A stretch of 64,000 nucleotides of DNA from Pseudomonas taeanensis MS-3 (GCF_000498575.2 NZ_AWSQ01000003.1:63969-127968); one strand, 5' to 3'; positions 49,327 to 59,145 are shown, numbered from the stretch's first letter. Notes: generated from the sequence alone by a model not told the origin. Numbers and translations are program-made.

Positions 49327-51132
49327 CTACTTCACACCTCGCTCTTCGATCTGGTCGGCGTCGAACAGGGTCTCCAGTTCGGCACGTGCCTCCCTGGCGG
49401 TCTGCAACACCGCGGCCTTGTCGTTGTAGACCCGATGCTGGGCTTCAAGCACCTCTTCGTCATGCTGCTTGAAGCGCCTGATTCGTGCAGTCGCCTGTTC
49501 TTGATTGAGTCCCAGGCCGACCAAGGTCTGGTGACTCATCTCCAGGCTGGAGTGGAAGGTTTCCCGGATCGGAATCGCCCCCAGATCCAGCAGGCGGTGC
49601 ACATGCTGGCGATTGCGCGCCCGCGCGATGATCTTCATGTGCGGATAGAGGCGGCGTATCAGCTCGGCGGTCTTCGAGCTGATCTCTGGGTCATCGGTTG
49701 CGATGATGAACAGTTCAGCCTGCTCGACCTTGGCCGCGCGGAGGATTTCCGGGCGCAGGGGGTCGCCATAGAAGATCGGCATGCGCCCGAGGCTACGGGA
49801 CAACTCGATGGTCTCGACCTCGGTGTCCAGGGCCACGAAAGGTACCCGCTGGGCGCGCAAGATCCGCGCGACGACCTGCCCCATACGGCCCATGCCGGAG
49901 ATCACCACACGCGGGGCATCGCTGTCGATGTCCTGGTACTCGGGTGGAACGACCTGAGGCAACGGTTTGGGCTTGATCAGTCGCGCCATCAGCAGCATCA
50001 GCAAGGGTGTGACAGCCATCGACAGGGTGATGGCGAGCACCAGAAAGCTGTGCACGCGCGGCTCGAACAAGCCTTGATCCCGCCCCATCTGGAACACCAC
50101 GAAGGCGAACTCGCCCCCCGCCGCCAGGACGATGCCCAGGCGCAGGGCACTCTGTGCGCCGAGGCCACCGGCCAGCCTGCCAACCAGAAACAACAGCGGC
50201 AGCTTCAGCACAATCAGTAAAGCGGTGAGCGCCAGGACCACCAGCGGCTGGCTGAGCAACAGGCCGATCTCCGCAGTCATGCCCACACTGATAAAGAACA
50301 GGCCGAGCAGCAGCCCTTTGAACGGCTCGATCTGCGACTCCAGTTCGTGGCGATACTCCGAGTCCGCCAGCAGCAACCCGGCAAGAAATGCCCCGAGCGC
50401 CATGGAGACGCCCGCCAGTTCCATCAGCCAGGCCGTGCCGATCACCACCAGCAACGCGGTGGCGGTCGAGACCTCCTGCAGGCCGGTTTTGGCCACGATG
50501 CGAAACACCGGACGCAATAGATAGCGTCCGCCGATCACCACCAGGCCGATGCTGCCCAGCACCTTGAGCAGTTGCCCCAGGTCGCCACCGGAGCTCGCCG
50601 CCGCGCTGGCGCCGCTGAGCAGCGGCACCAGCGCGATCAAGGGAATCGCGGCGATATCCTGAAACAGCAGAATGGCGAACGCCAGGCGCCCGTGCGGGCT
50701 GGTCAGCTCCTTGCGCTCGGCGAGGATCTGCAAGCCGAATGCGGTCGACGACAGCGCCAGCCCCAGGCCGAGCACCACCGAGGTGTTAAACGGCTGGCCA
50801 AACCCCAGCATGGCAACCGTGCCGATCAGCAACCCGGTGAGCAGGACCTGCGCCAGCCCTACGCCGAACACCGACTTGCGCATCACCCACAGGCGTCGCG
50901 GCGACAGCTCCAGGCCGATGATAAACAGCAGCAACACCACACCGAGTTCGGAAATATGGCTGACGCTCTGCGGGTCATCGATCAGGCTCAGCACCGCCGG
51001 CCCGATCAGCACTCCGGCCAACAGATAACCCAGTACCGCGCCCAGTTGCAGCCGCTTGGCCAACGGCACGGCCACTACCGCCGCCAACAAGAACACCACC
51101 GCGGCCTGTAGCAGACTGGTTTCATGGGGCAT
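49327..51132 (-). CDS. Kef-type monovalent cation:proton antiporter
   Basis: 601 aa from ATG 51132 (MPHETSLLQAAVVFLL) with AGGAG upstream. About 12 membrane helices of the CPA2 exchanger type in the first ~385 residues (GYLLAGVLIGPAVLSL; VVLLLFIIGLELSP), then an RCK_N/TrkA-N Rossmann domain (VVISGMGRMGQVVARIL) and a C-terminal tail. KefB/KefC-like: glutathione-adduct-gated potassium efflux is the family role, but the class also includes Na+ exchangers. Confidence 0.88.
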   Translation of the reverse strand: MPHETSLLQAAVVFLLAAVVAVPLAKRLQLGAVLGYLLAGVLIGPAVLSLIDDPQSVSHISELGVVLLLFIIGLELSPRRLWVMRKSVFGVGLAQVLLTGLLIGTVAMLGFGQPFNTSVVLGLGLALSSTAFGLQILAERKELTSPHGRLAFAILLFQDIAAIPLIALVPLLSGASAAASSGGDLGQLLKVLGSIGLVVIGGRYLLRPVFRIVAKTGLQEVSTATALLVVIGTAWLMELAGVSMALGAFLAGLLLADSEYRHELESQIEPFKGLLLGLFFISVGMTAEIGLLLSQPLVVLALTALLIVLKLPLLFLVGRLAGGLGAQSALRLGIVLAAGGEFAFVVFQMGRDQGLFEPRVHSFLVLAITLSMAVTPLLMLLMARLIKPKPLPQVVPPEYQDIDSDAPRVVISGMGRMGQVVARILRAQRVPFVALDTEVETIELSRSLGRMPIFYGDPLRPEILRAAKVEQAELFIIATDDPEISSKTAELIRRLYPHMKIIARARNRQHVHRLLDLGAIPIRETFHSSLEMSHQTLVGLGLNQEQATARIRRFKQHDEEVLEAQHRVYNDKAAVLQTAREARAELETLFDADQIEERGVK

Positions 51133-51387
51133 GGTTGACTCCTGATCCGGGGAACTGGGGCAGATAAAAGATGTATTCAAATGGCGCTAGGTAAGACTGT
51201 TCAGTTGCGCGGACCAGGGTAGCGCTTCACCCCACGGCCGGCACTATCGCCCGCCGCGACAAAACCAGGAAGGTTAAGCGGCCCTAATCTGCACCACAGC
51301 CAGAAGCGGCAGCAATGGCGCGCGGGCGCTATTCCAGCGAGCAGTCGACGCGTTCCCAGCGCTGGCACTGGCTCTGGTCCGTGTGCC

Positions 51388-51795
51388 TCAGTCGACCAAC
51401 TGGCTGTCGATCAGAATCTCGCCGCTCAGCAGCTTATGGATGGGACAGGCGTTGGCAATTTCCAGCAGGCGCTGGCGTTGTGCATCGCTCAGCTCGCCAG
51501 ACAAGTGGATGTTTCGACCGATGCGAGTCTGCGGATGCTGCGCACTGGGCGCTTGCAGCAGGCTCAGTTGCACATCGATGGCCTGCAGCGGCATGCCCTT
51601 GCGTTGCGCGTACATGGCGACGGTGATCGAGGTGCAGGCGCCCAGGGCCGATAACAGCAGCTGATGGGGCGAAGGCCCGGTGTCGCCACCGCCGAGTGCC
51701 TGTGGTTCGTCAGCCAGCCACTGGTGCATGCCATCGCTAAGCTTGACCTGATAGGCCGGCCCGCCGAGGGAGGCCGTGATTGACGCTGCGCTCAT
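51388..51795 (-). CDS. OsmC/Ohr family peroxidase-like protein
   Basis: 135 aa, with GGAG upstream of ATG 51795. Both redox cysteines of the OsmC fold are present: GACTSITV (~53) and ACPIHK (~117). Members reduce organic hydroperoxides or act in osmotic stress. Part of a run of stress-type genes on the minus strand (51388-54275). Confidence 0.88.
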   Translation of the reverse strand: MSAASITASLGGPAYQVKLSDGMHQWLADEPQALGGGDTGPSPHQLLLSALGACTSITVAMYAQRKGMPLQAIDVQLSLLQAPSAQHPQTRIGRNIHLSGELSDAQRQRLLEIANACPIHKLLSGEILIDSQLVD

Positions 51796-51896
51796 AGCTA
51801 ACTCCTATCCTGTTGGACTGCCAAGGCTGTTAAGAACAGCTGTAGGTGGCGCAAAGATCAAGGGCTGCGCACCGAGCACAGCCCTTGCCGGCGCGC

Positions 51897-52523
51897 TTAC
51901 TTACCCGCAGTCAGCGTGGTGTAGCTGTTGATCAGGTTGCGGTAGTCGGGGATGTGGTTGGAGAACAGCGTGCCCAGCCCCTCGATGTCGTTGCGCCAGT
52001 CACGGTGCAACTCGCAGGCCAGGCCGAACCAGGTCATCAGCTGGGCGCCGGAGGCGGACATGCGATCCCAGGCCGAGTGGCGGGTGATTTCATTGAAGGT
52101 GCCGGAGGCATCGGTGACCACGAACACCTCGAAACCGGCCTCGATCGCCGACAGCGCGGGAAATGCTACGCAGACCTCGGTGACCACCCCGGCGATGATC
52201 AGCTGCTTGCGGCCGGTGGCCTTCACCGCCTTGACGAAGTCTTCGTTGTCCCAGGCGTTGATCTGACCTGGACGGGCGATATAGGGCGCATCCGGGAACT
52301 GCTCCTTGAGCTCTGGCACCAGCGGGCCGTTGGGGCCGTTCTCGAAACTGGTGGTGAGAATGGTTGGCAATTCGAAGTACTTGGCCAGATCGGCCAGGGC
52401 CAGTACGTTGTTCTTGAACTTGTCCGGATCCAGATCGCGCACCAGCGAGAGCAAGCCGGTCTGGTGGTCGACCAGTAATACCGCGGCCTGATTCTTGTCG
52501 AGACGTTTATAGGCAGTACTCAT
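51897..52523 (-). CDS. ycaC: YcaC-type isochorismatase-family hydrolase
   Basis: 208 aa, GAGG ribosome site before ATG 52523. Cysteine hydrolase fold: D19 (LLVDHQTGL) and catalytic C118 (GVVTEVCVAF). The position usually occupied by the catalytic lysine carries R84 (YIARPGQINAWD), as I recall for YcaC. C-terminal block FGLACELHRDWRNDIEGL is a YcaC hallmark. Substrate unknown in the family. The next gene upstream is a second, lysine-containing homologue. Confidence 0.85.
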   Translation of the reverse strand: MSTAYKRLDKNQAAVLLVDHQTGLLSLVRDLDPDKFKNNVLALADLAKYFELPTILTTSFENGPNGPLVPELKEQFPDAPYIARPGQINAWDNEDFVKAVKATGRKQLIIAGVVTEVCVAFPALSAIEAGFEVFVVTDASGTFNEITRHSAWDRMSASGAQLMTWFGLACELHRDWRNDIEGLGTLFSNHIPDYRNLINSYTTLTAGK

Positions 52524-52589
52524 GACGGTTTCCTCGTGCTTGCATGAAGATCGGACACCCAGATTAGGCGCCCGGTGGAGCAGCGCGGA

Positions 52590-53276
52590 TTAACGCTGCG
52601 AATCCAGGACTTCCTGGTTGCTCACCACGGCTTGCGCCTTGAGGTAGCTTTCGATCAGCAACTGGTAGTGCGGGAAAATATGACTGTAGGCTTCGGCCCA
52701 CTGCTGGGCGTCTGGACGGTTCCAGGTTTGCTGGATCTCCGAGCAGACCGCTGCGGTGTCCATGGGCACCACACCGGCCTGGACCACCCGAGCCAGGGTG
52801 ACTTCCTGGGCCATCTTCGAATAGGTACCCGAGGCGTCGATCACCGCGAACACCTTGTAGCCGGCCGCCACCGCGCTGATGCTGGGGAAGGCCATGCACA
52901 CGCTGGTGATGGTGCCGGCGATGATCAGGGTCTTCTTACCGGTGGCTTCCACGGCCGCAACGAAATCCGGGCTATCCCAGGCATTGATCTCGCCCTTGCG
53001 CGCCACGTACTGGGCGTGCGGCGCGGCCTCATGGATCTCGGGAATCAGCGGGCCGTTGGGGCCCTGGGGCACCGAGGCAGTGGTGATCACCGGGATCTTC
53101 GCCAGGCTGGCAATCTTCGCCAGGGTGATGGCGTTGGCGCGCAGTTCGGTCATCGGCATGTCTTTGACTGTCTGAAACAGGCCGCTCTGATGGTCGATCA
53201 GCAGCATCGCCGTGTCGCTGGGGTCGATCGTCGGTTTCTGGCCGTTGAAGTTGGCAATATTCGCGAAGGAATGCAT
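52590..53276 (-). CDS. Isochorismatase-family cysteine hydrolase
   Basis: 228 aa from ATG 53276 ([13 protein letters not shown]), preceded by AGAGG. Catalytic triad D28 (LLIDHQSGL), K94 ([11 protein letters not shown]) and C127 ([10 protein letters not shown]). Paralogue of the YcaC-like product downstream (66-bp gap between genes). Family members hydrolyse amides or enol-pyruvyl ethers; the substrate here is unknown. Confidence 0.85.
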   Translation of the reverse strand: MHSFANIANFNGQKPTIDPSDTAMLLIDHQSGLFQTVKDMPMTELRANAITLAKIASLAKIPVITTASVPQGPNGPLIPEIHEAAPHAQYVARKGEINAWDSPDFVAAVEATGKKTLIIAGTITSVCMAFPSISAVAAGYKVFAVIDASGTYSKMAQEVTLARVVQAGVVPMDTAAVCSEIQQTWNRPDAQQWAEAYSHIFPHYQLLIESYLKAQAVVSNQEVLDSQR

Positions 53277-53408
53277 GCGCGGATCCTCTTGCAAGGTTGA
53301 GGGACCCGGGCCGTTTCGACGGTCAGGGTCCGGGTGACGTGTTAGGCCACGGGTCCTGGGTGAGCCGGTCTATTGAGCCTAGGTGGTGAGGCCGGCGGCG
53401 GATGACCG

Positions 53409-54275
53409 TTAGGCCGGTAGTTGGCCGAACGAGCCACTCTGGAAGTCCTTAACCGCCTGGGCGATTTCGGCCTTGCTGTTCATCACGAAAGGGCCGTAAC
53501 CGACCACCGGTTCATCGATGGGCTCGCCACTGAGCAGCAGCACCAGCGCCTGGTTGTTGGCTTCCAGCAACAGCTCGTCGCCGGCGCGGTCGAACAGCAC
53601 CATCTGCGCCTCCCTGACCAACTGGCTGCCATTCACCTGCAGCGTGCCGCGCAGCACGATCAGCGCAGTGCTGCGGCCCTCGGTGACGGGCAAAGACAGC
53701 GGCTTATCGGCATTCAGGCGGATATCCCACACGTCCATGGCGGTGAAGGTGCGTGCCGGCCCCTGTTGCCCGGCAAACTCCCCGGCGATCAGGCGCAGGG
53801 AACCGGCGCCGCCGTCGAGCGGCACCAGCGGAATGTCCTGCTCGAGAATGGTCTGGTAGCCCGGCGCGGCCAGCTTGTCGCGGGCCGGCAAGTTGACCCA
53901 CAGCTGCACCATCTCCAGGGTGCCGCCCTGCTCGGTGAACGCGGCGGAATGGAACTCCTCATGCAGAATTCCTGAGGCGGCGGTCATCCACTGCACGTCG
54001 CCGGGGCCGATCAGGCCGCCGCTGCCCGTCGAGTCACGGTGCTCCAGCTCGCCCTGGTAGACGATGGTCACGGTTTCAAAACCGCGGTGCGGGTGCTGGC
54101 CGACGCCGCGCGGCTGCTGCGCCGGGGCGAACTCATGCGGGCCGGCATAGTCGAGCAACAGGAACGGGCTGATGTGCTGGCCCAGGCTGTCATAGGAAAA
54201 CAGCGAGCGAACCGGAAAGCCGTCACCGACCCAGTGCTGCTTGGGGCTGCTGTAAAGACCGAGAATCTTTTTCAT
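53409..54275 (-). CDS. Pirin family protein
   Basis: 288-aa bicupin, ATG 54275 with GGAGG upstream. Metal-ligand blocks HPHRGFETVT, ELEHRDS and SGILHEEF are intact, so a metal-bound quercetinase-like or regulatory pirin is expected. First gene of the minus-strand run pirin - isochorismatase - YcaC - OsmC, divergent from a LysR regulator across 98 bp. Confidence 0.9.
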   Translation of the reverse strand: MKKILGLYSSPKQHWVGDGFPVRSLFSYDSLGQHISPFLLLDYAGPHEFAPAQQPRGVGQHPHRGFETVTIVYQGELEHRDSTGSGGLIGPGDVQWMTAASGILHEEFHSAAFTEQGGTLEMVQLWVNLPARDKLAAPGYQTILEQDIPLVPLDGGAGSLRLIAGEFAGQQGPARTFTAMDVWDIRLNADKPLSLPVTEGRSTALIVLRGTLQVNGSQLVREAQMVLFDRAGDELLLEANNQALVLLLSGEPIDEPVVGYGPFVMNSKAEIAQAVKDFQSGSFGQLPA

Positions 54276-54373
54276 GAGATGCCTCCTCTGTGCATGGACA
54301 ACAGCTTATGAGTGCAACAGCTATCCCGGTAGACTCAGTAAATTAGCCTCAGCGTTCTATCAGGAGAACACTG

Positions 54374-55264
54374 GTGGACGACCTCAACGACCTCTACTAC
54401 TTCGCCCAAGTCGTCGAACACGGCGGTTTCGCGGCGGCAGGCAGGGCGCTGCATACGCCCAAGTCGAAACTCAGCCGGCGCATTGCCCTGCTCGAGGAAC
54501 GCTTGGGCGTGCGCCTGCTACAGCGCTCGACCCGGCACTTCTCGGTCACCGAAATCGGTCAGGAGTACCATCGGCACTGCCTGGCCATGCTGATCGAGGC
54601 GCAGGCCGCGCGGGAGGCGATCGAACGCACGCGCTCGGAACCCCAGGGCATCGTGCGCATGAGCTGCCCGACCACCCTGCTGCAGTACAGGATTGGCGAC
54701 CTGATCAGCCGCTTCATGGTTCTCTATCCCAAGGTTCAGGTACACCTGGACGCCACCAACAGGCACGTCGACGTGATCGGCGAAGGACTCGACCTGGCGC
54801 TGCGCGTACGTTTCCCGCCGCTGGAAAACAGCGACCTGGTGATGCGCGTGCTGGCCGACAGCCCGCAGCGGCTGGTCGCCAGCCCCGAGTTTCTCAAGGG
54901 CCGCACCCTGCCCTTGCTGCCTGCCGACTTGAGTGGCCTGCCCAGCCTGGACTGGCGGCAACCGGGCGATCATCTGTGGCGACTGGAGGGCCCCAATGGG
55001 GCCGTGGCCGAGGTCAGGCATCAACCGCGCCTGATCAGCGACGACATGACGGCCCTGCGCCAGGCCGCGCTGCTCGGTGTCGGCGTGGTGCAACTGCCGT
55101 GCATGGTAGTCGAAGAGAATCTGGCGCAAGGTCGGCTGCTCGACATCATGCCGCAGTGGGTGCCGCAAGGCGGCATCGTGCATGCGCTGTTCCCGTCACG
55201 CCGCGGGTTGCTGCCGTCGGTGCGCACGCTGATCGACTACCTGGCCGAGCACCTTGAGAAATAG
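54374..55264 (+). CDS. LysR-family regulator divergent from pirin gene
   Basis: 296 aa, GTG start at 54374 with AGGAG upstream. HTH in the first 60 residues (GGFAAAGRALHTPKSKLSRRI), LysR substrate-binding domain after residue 90. Resembles the YhaJ/DsdC-type LysR regulators commonly found beside pirin and cysteine-hydrolase genes. Likely controls the divergent operon. Confidence 0.88.
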   Translation: MDDLNDLYYFAQVVEHGGFAAAGRALHTPKSKLSRRIALLEERLGVRLLQRSTRHFSVTEIGQEYHRHCLAMLIEAQAAREAIERTRSEPQGIVRMSCPTTLLQYRIGDLISRFMVLYPKVQVHLDATNRHVDVIGEGLDLALRVRFPPLENSDLVMRVLADSPQRLVASPEFLKGRTLPLLPADLSGLPSLDWRQPGDHLWRLEGPNGAVAEVRHQPRLISDDMTALRQAALLGVGVVQLPCMVVEENLAQGRLLDIMPQWVPQGGIVHALFPSRRGLLPSVRTLIDYLAEHLEK

Positions 55265-55649
55265 CTAGCCGCGGTCGAGTCCAGGGAATTGTGCACAGAC
55301 AGCCTCTCCTTCGCCCGTGTTACGTCACACCAGGCGTCCCTGTGCCGCCAAGCAGCCGGCGCTGCGCACCCGTCCGGCTCCCTCCGAAACATCGCTCTTC
55401 CGCGAGCGGCAAATCGAACCAAAAGCGCTCAAGCCCACTGCTGCGTGCACGGGATTGGCTCAAGAACACGCAAATGCAGGATTTATTCGGTCGCCAGATA
55501 ATCTCGTATGGCGAGAACAATAAAGCACAATTAACTTTAAAACATATATCTAATCATATGATTTAAAACATATTAATTTCTTATCCAAGAATCATTCTAG
55601 CGATCTTGAAGACAGCTTAACCGCCTCATACCGCCAGCCAAGACAAAAC
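55265..55649 (+). other. Upstream region of nrtA with AT-rich repeats
   Basis: No gene recognised. 55500-55610 is much more AT-rich than its surroundings and contains TTTAAAACATAT twice (55536-55547 and 55562-55573, 26 bp apart) around a perfect palindrome AATCATATGATT (55552-55563). It lies 75-115 bp upstream of the sigma54 promoter, a position for enhancer or IHF-type binding; NtrC-like consensus was not found. Confidence 0.45.
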
Positions 55650-55665
55650 TGGCAAGCCCCTTGCA
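55650..55665 (+). promoter_or_regulatory. Sigma54 promoter of the nrt operon
   Basis: TGGCAA-GCCCC-TTGCA with ideal GG/GC spacing. Predicted start about 55675, so the leader RNA begins just before the first NasT hairpin. Confidence 0.85.
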
Positions 55666-55690
55666 AAGCCCCCTTCAGCAAACGTCATCG

Positions 55691-55779
55691 GATCGCCAAC
55701 GGCGGTGATCGGGACGAATAGACAAAGACGTCAAAGGCACCCTGCCCGCAATGGCAGCGTTGTCCGCGACGTCTTTTTT
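55691..55779 (+). promoter_or_regulatory. NasT-responsive attenuator leader of nrtA
   Basis: Hairpin 1: GATCGCC (55691-55697), hexaloop AACGGC, GGTGATC (55704-55710). Hairpin 2: GAC (55721-55723), hexaloop AAAGAC, GTC (55730-55732). Both loops have A at 1 and G at 4, the ANTAR recognition rule. The 3' part of hairpin 2 lies within AAAGACGTC (55724-55732), which also pairs with GACGTCTTT (55768-55776) to form a terminator ending in a T run; a nested CTGCC/GGCAG hairpin is in its loop. The structures are mutually exclusive. Confidence 0.85.
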
Positions 55780-55804
55780 CGTTTCTGAGACCTGAGGGAA
55801 CACC

Positions 55805-57193
55805 ATGCAAAACTTCACCGCTCGCCGCTCCTTGCTGAAAAAGACCCTGGCCGGCCTCGGCTGCGCCGCCGTCATGTTGCTCTCGCCCTTGAGCGTGCAA
55901 ATCGCCCAGGCCGCCGAGCTAGAGAAGGAGGAGCTCAAGTTGGGCTTCATCAAGCTCACCGACATGGCGCCGCTGGCCATCGCCTATGAAAAAGGTTTCT
56001 TCGAAGACGAAGGCCTGTACGTCACCCTGGAGGCCCAAGCCAACTGGAAAGTCCTGCTGGATCGGGTGATCGATGGCGAACTGGATGGCGCCCACATGCT
56101 GGCCGGGCAACCGCTCGGCGCAACCATCGGTTTCGGCACCAAGGCCGACGTGGTCACCGCCTTCTCCATGGACCTCAACGGCAACGGCATCACCATGTCC
56201 AACGCCGTCTGGGAAGAAATGAAGAAGCACGTGCCGATGGCGGACGGCAAACCGGTGCACCCGATCAAGGCCGACGCACTGAAACCGGTGATCGAGCAGT
56301 ACAAAGCCGCAGGCAAGCCGTTCAACCTGGGCATGGTGTTCCCGGTCTCCACCCACAACTATGAACTGCGCTACTGGCTGGCCGCTGGCGGCATCAACCC
56401 GGGTTATTACGCCCCGGCCAAGGGCGACATCAGCGGCACCTTGAATGCCGACGCCCTACTCTCGGTGACCCCGCCGCCGCAGATGCCCTCGACCATGGAA
56501 GCCGGCACCATCAACGGCTATTCCGTCGGCGAGCCGTGGAACCAGCAGGCCGTGTTCAAGGGCATCGGCGTGCCGGTGATCACCGACTACGAAATCTGGA
56601 AGAACAACCCGGAAAAGGTCCTAGGTGTATCCAAGGCCTGGGCCGACGCCAACCCCGAGACGCATAAGCGCTTGGTCAAGGCGTTGATCCGCGCCGGTAT
56701 GTGGCTGGACGAGAATGACAACGCCAACCGTCAGGAGGCCGTGGAGATATTGTCGCGTCCCGAATACGTCGGCGCCGACGCCAAGGTGATCGCCAATTCG
56801 ATGACCGGCACCTTCGAGTACGAGAAGGGCGACACCCGTGCAGTACCTGACTTCAACGTGTTCTTCCGCTACAACGCCACCTACCCCTACTACTCCGACG
56901 CCATCTGGTACCTGACTCAGATGCGCCGCTGGGGCCAGGTCGGCGACGCCAAGCCGGACAGCTGGTACTTCGACGTGGCCAAGCGGGTCTACCTGCCCGA
57001 GGTGTACATGAGCGCCGCCGCCGAACTGGTCAAGGAAGGCAAAGCCAAGGCCGAGGACTTCCCGGCCGCCAGCGAGGAAGGCTTCCGCGCGCCGAGCAAC
57101 GAATTCATTGATGGCCTGACCTACGACGGACGCAAGCCGAACGAGTACATCAACCAATTCAAGATTGGCTTGAAACCCGACTCCGTTCTGTAA
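55805..57193 (+). CDS. nrtA: Nitrate ABC transporter substrate-binding protein
   Basis: 462 aa. N-terminus [19 protein letters not shown] has a twin-arginine-like motif (ARRSLLKK) before a hydrophobic stretch ending AQAAEL, so export by Tat is possible. Ligand-domain blocks [53 protein letters not shown] and [13 protein letters not shown] are those of NrtA/NasF. Homologous to the cytoplasmic NasS at 43327. GAGG upstream of the ATG. Confidence 0.92.
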   Translation: MQNFTARRSLLKKTLAGLGCAAVMLLSPLSVQIAQAAELEKEELKLGFIKLTDMAPLAIAYEKGFFEDEGLYVTLEAQANWKVLLDRVIDGELDGAHMLAGQPLGATIGFGTKADVVTAFSMDLNGNGITMSNAVWEEMKKHVPMADGKPVHPIKADALKPVIEQYKAAGKPFNLGMVFPVSTHNYELRYWLAAGGINPGYYAPAKGDISGTLNADALLSVTPPPQMPSTMEAGTINGYSVGEPWNQQAVFKGIGVPVITDYEIWKNNPEKVLGVSKAWADANPETHKRLVKALIRAGMWLDENDNANRQEAVEILSRPEYVGADAKVIANSMTGTFEYEKGDTRAVPDFNVFFRYNATYPYYSDAIWYLTQMRRWGQVGDAKPDSWYFDVAKRVYLPEVYMSAAAELVKEGKAKAEDFPAASEEGFRAPSNEFIDGLTYDGRKPNEYINQFKIGLKPDSVL

Positions 57194-57253
57194 CGCATCC
57201 ATTGCCCCAGGGAGCCGGACACGCCGGCTCCCCTTTGCTTCGAGGACAAGACG

Positions 57254-58243
57254 ATGAGCAACCCCGCCGTCGCCCAGCCCATCCAAGACACCCTGAAGTC
57301 CGCACGCAGTGAGGCGATCAAACGCTGGCTGCCCGGCGTACTGATGCCGGTGATCGGCCTGCTGGCCTTCCTGCTGTTCTGGCAGATGGTTGCCGGCAGT
57401 ATTGACACCAGCCTCGGTAAATTCCCAGGCCCCACCCAGGTCGCCAGTCAGTTCAATGGCCTGATCGACGAACACCTGCGCGAACAACGCCGGGCCGATG
57501 CGTTCTTCGAGCGCCAGGAAATACGCAACGCGGCCAAACTGGCCAAGAACCCGGATGCCAAGGTGAGCGTGCGCCCCTACACCGGCAAGCCGACCTTCTT
57601 CAAACAGATCTTCACCAGCCTGTACACGGTGATGACCGGCTTCGTCATCGCCTCGCTGATCGCCATCCCGCTGGGTATCGTCTGCGGCCTGAGCAAACCG
57701 ATCTACAACGCGATCAACCCGCTGATCCAGATCTTCAAGCCGGTCTCTCCGCTTGCCTGGTTGCCTCTGGTGACCATGGTGGTCAGCGCCGTCTACACCA
57801 GCAGCGACCCTATGTTCGCCAAGTCCTTCGTCACCTCGGCGATCACCGTGGCGCTGTGCTGCCTGTGGCCGACCGTGATCAACACCACCGTGGGCGTAGC
57901 CAACCTGGACAAGGACCTGCAGAACGTCAGCCGCGTGCTCAGCCTGTCACCTCTCAGCCACGTGCGGCGCATCGTCCTGCCGGCCGCCATCCCGATGATC
58001 TTCACCGGCCTGCGTCTATCCCTGGCCACCGGCTGGATGGTGCTGATTGCCGCGGAAATGCTGGCGCAGAACCCGGGACTGGGCAAATTCATCTGGGACG
58101 AATTCCAGAACGGCAGCTCCAACTCGCTCGGCCGGATCATGGTCGCCGTGGTGGTAATCGGCCTGCTCGGCTTCGTCCTCGACCGCCTGATGCTGATGCT
58201 GCAGCGCCGCGTCAGTTGGGACAAGAACGCCGACCTGCGCTAA
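57254..58243 (+). CDS. nrtB: Nitrate ABC transporter permease
   Basis: 329 aa, GAGG before ATG 57254. Long cytoplasmic N-terminus, first membrane helix at about 27-47 (PGVLMPVIGLLAFLLFWQMV), a charged stretch (residues 70-110) typical of NrtB, then five helices with the docking loop KDLQNVSRVLSLSPLSHVRR. Same operon as nrtA (60-bp gap). Confidence 0.92.
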   Translation: MSNPAVAQPIQDTLKSARSEAIKRWLPGVLMPVIGLLAFLLFWQMVAGSIDTSLGKFPGPTQVASQFNGLIDEHLREQRRADAFFERQEIRNAAKLAKNPDAKVSVRPYTGKPTFFKQIFTSLYTVMTGFVIASLIAIPLGIVCGLSKPIYNAINPLIQIFKPVSPLAWLPLVTMVVSAVYTSSDPMFAKSFVTSAITVALCCLWPTVINTTVGVANLDKDLQNVSRVLSLSPLSHVRRIVLPAAIPMIFTGLRLSLATGWMVLIAAEMLAQNPGLGKFIWDEFQNGSSNSLGRIMVAVVVIGLLGFVLDRLMLMLQRRVSWDKNADLR

Positions 58244-58315
58244 CAGAACCTCGAGCAGCATGACCTTTGCCAGGTGCTCAACGCTCTGTGCACCCTAGAT
58301 TTCCTGGAGAACAGC

Positions 58316-59110
58316 ATGAACATTGCACACCTCGAACTGAGTGGCGTCGGCATCAGCTTTCCCACCGACAAGGGGCTGTATTGCGCCCTGCAGAACGTCA
58401 ACCTGAAGATCGCCAAGGGTGAATTCGTCTCGCTGATCGGCCATTCCGGCTGCGGCAAGTCGACCGTCCTGAACATCGTCGCCGGCCTCTATCAGGCCAC
58501 CACCGGCGGGGTGATTCTCGACAGCCGCGAAGTCAATTCGCCCGGCCCGGAGCGCGCCGTGGTGTTCCAGAACCACAGCCTGCTGCCCTGGCTCACCTGC
58601 TACCAGAACATCGAACTGGCCGTGCGCCAGGTGTTCCAGGGCCAGAAATCCAGGACGGAAATGCGCGAGTGGATCGAGCACAACCTCGATCTGGTACACA
58701 TGAGCCATGCCCGCGACAAACGCCCCAGCGAGATATCCGGCGGCATGAAACAGCGTATCGGCATCGGCCGGGCGCTGGCCATGCAACCCAAGGTGCTGCT
58801 GATGGACGAGCCGTTCGGTGCTCTCGACGCGCTGACCCGTGCCCACCTGCAGGACTCGCTGATGGAGATCCACGCCGAGCTCGGCAACACGGTAATCATG
58901 ATCACCCATGATGTCGACGAGGCCGTACTGCTCTCCGACCGCATCGTCATGATGAGCAACGGCCCGGCGGCCAGCATCGGCGAGATTCTTCAGGTCGGGC
59001 TCGAACGCCCCCGCGACCGCATGGCGCTAGCCCATGACCCGCGCTACCACGAGTACCGCGCGGCGGTACTCGAGTTCCTCTACCAGAAGCAGCAGCGCCC
59101 CGCGGCCTGA
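58316..59110 (+). CDS. nrtD: Nitrate ABC transporter ATPase
   Basis: 264 aa from ATG 58316 with GGAG upstream; an earlier GTG in frame adds unrelated residues. Walker A GHSGCGKST, Q loop VVFQNHSLLPWL (the nitrate/sulfonate/taurine type), signature ISGGMKQR, Walker B LLMDEPFGALD, switch His in MITHDVDEA. No NrtA-like domain is fused, so it is NrtD-like, not NrtC-like; a single ATPase gene implies a homodimer. Confidence 0.9.
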   Translation: MNIAHLELSGVGISFPTDKGLYCALQNVNLKIAKGEFVSLIGHSGCGKSTVLNIVAGLYQATTGGVILDSREVNSPGPERAVVFQNHSLLPWLTCYQNIELAVRQVFQGQKSRTEMREWIEHNLDLVHMSHARDKRPSEISGGMKQRIGIGRALAMQPKVLLMDEPFGALDALTRAHLQDSLMEIHAELGNTVIMITHDVDEAVLLSDRIVMMSNGPAASIGEILQVGLERPRDRMALAHDPRYHEYRAAVLEFLYQKQQRPAA

Positions 59111-59145
59111 GGACGGTGGACGGTGGACGGTGGACGGTGGACGGA
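59111..59145 (+). repeat. Five 7-bp tandem repeats after nrtD
   Basis: GGACGGT repeated four times plus GGACGGA, beginning directly after the nrtD stop codon. In the short gap between nrtD and the converging TPR gene. No function inferred; a slippage-prone microsatellite. Confidence 0.9.
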
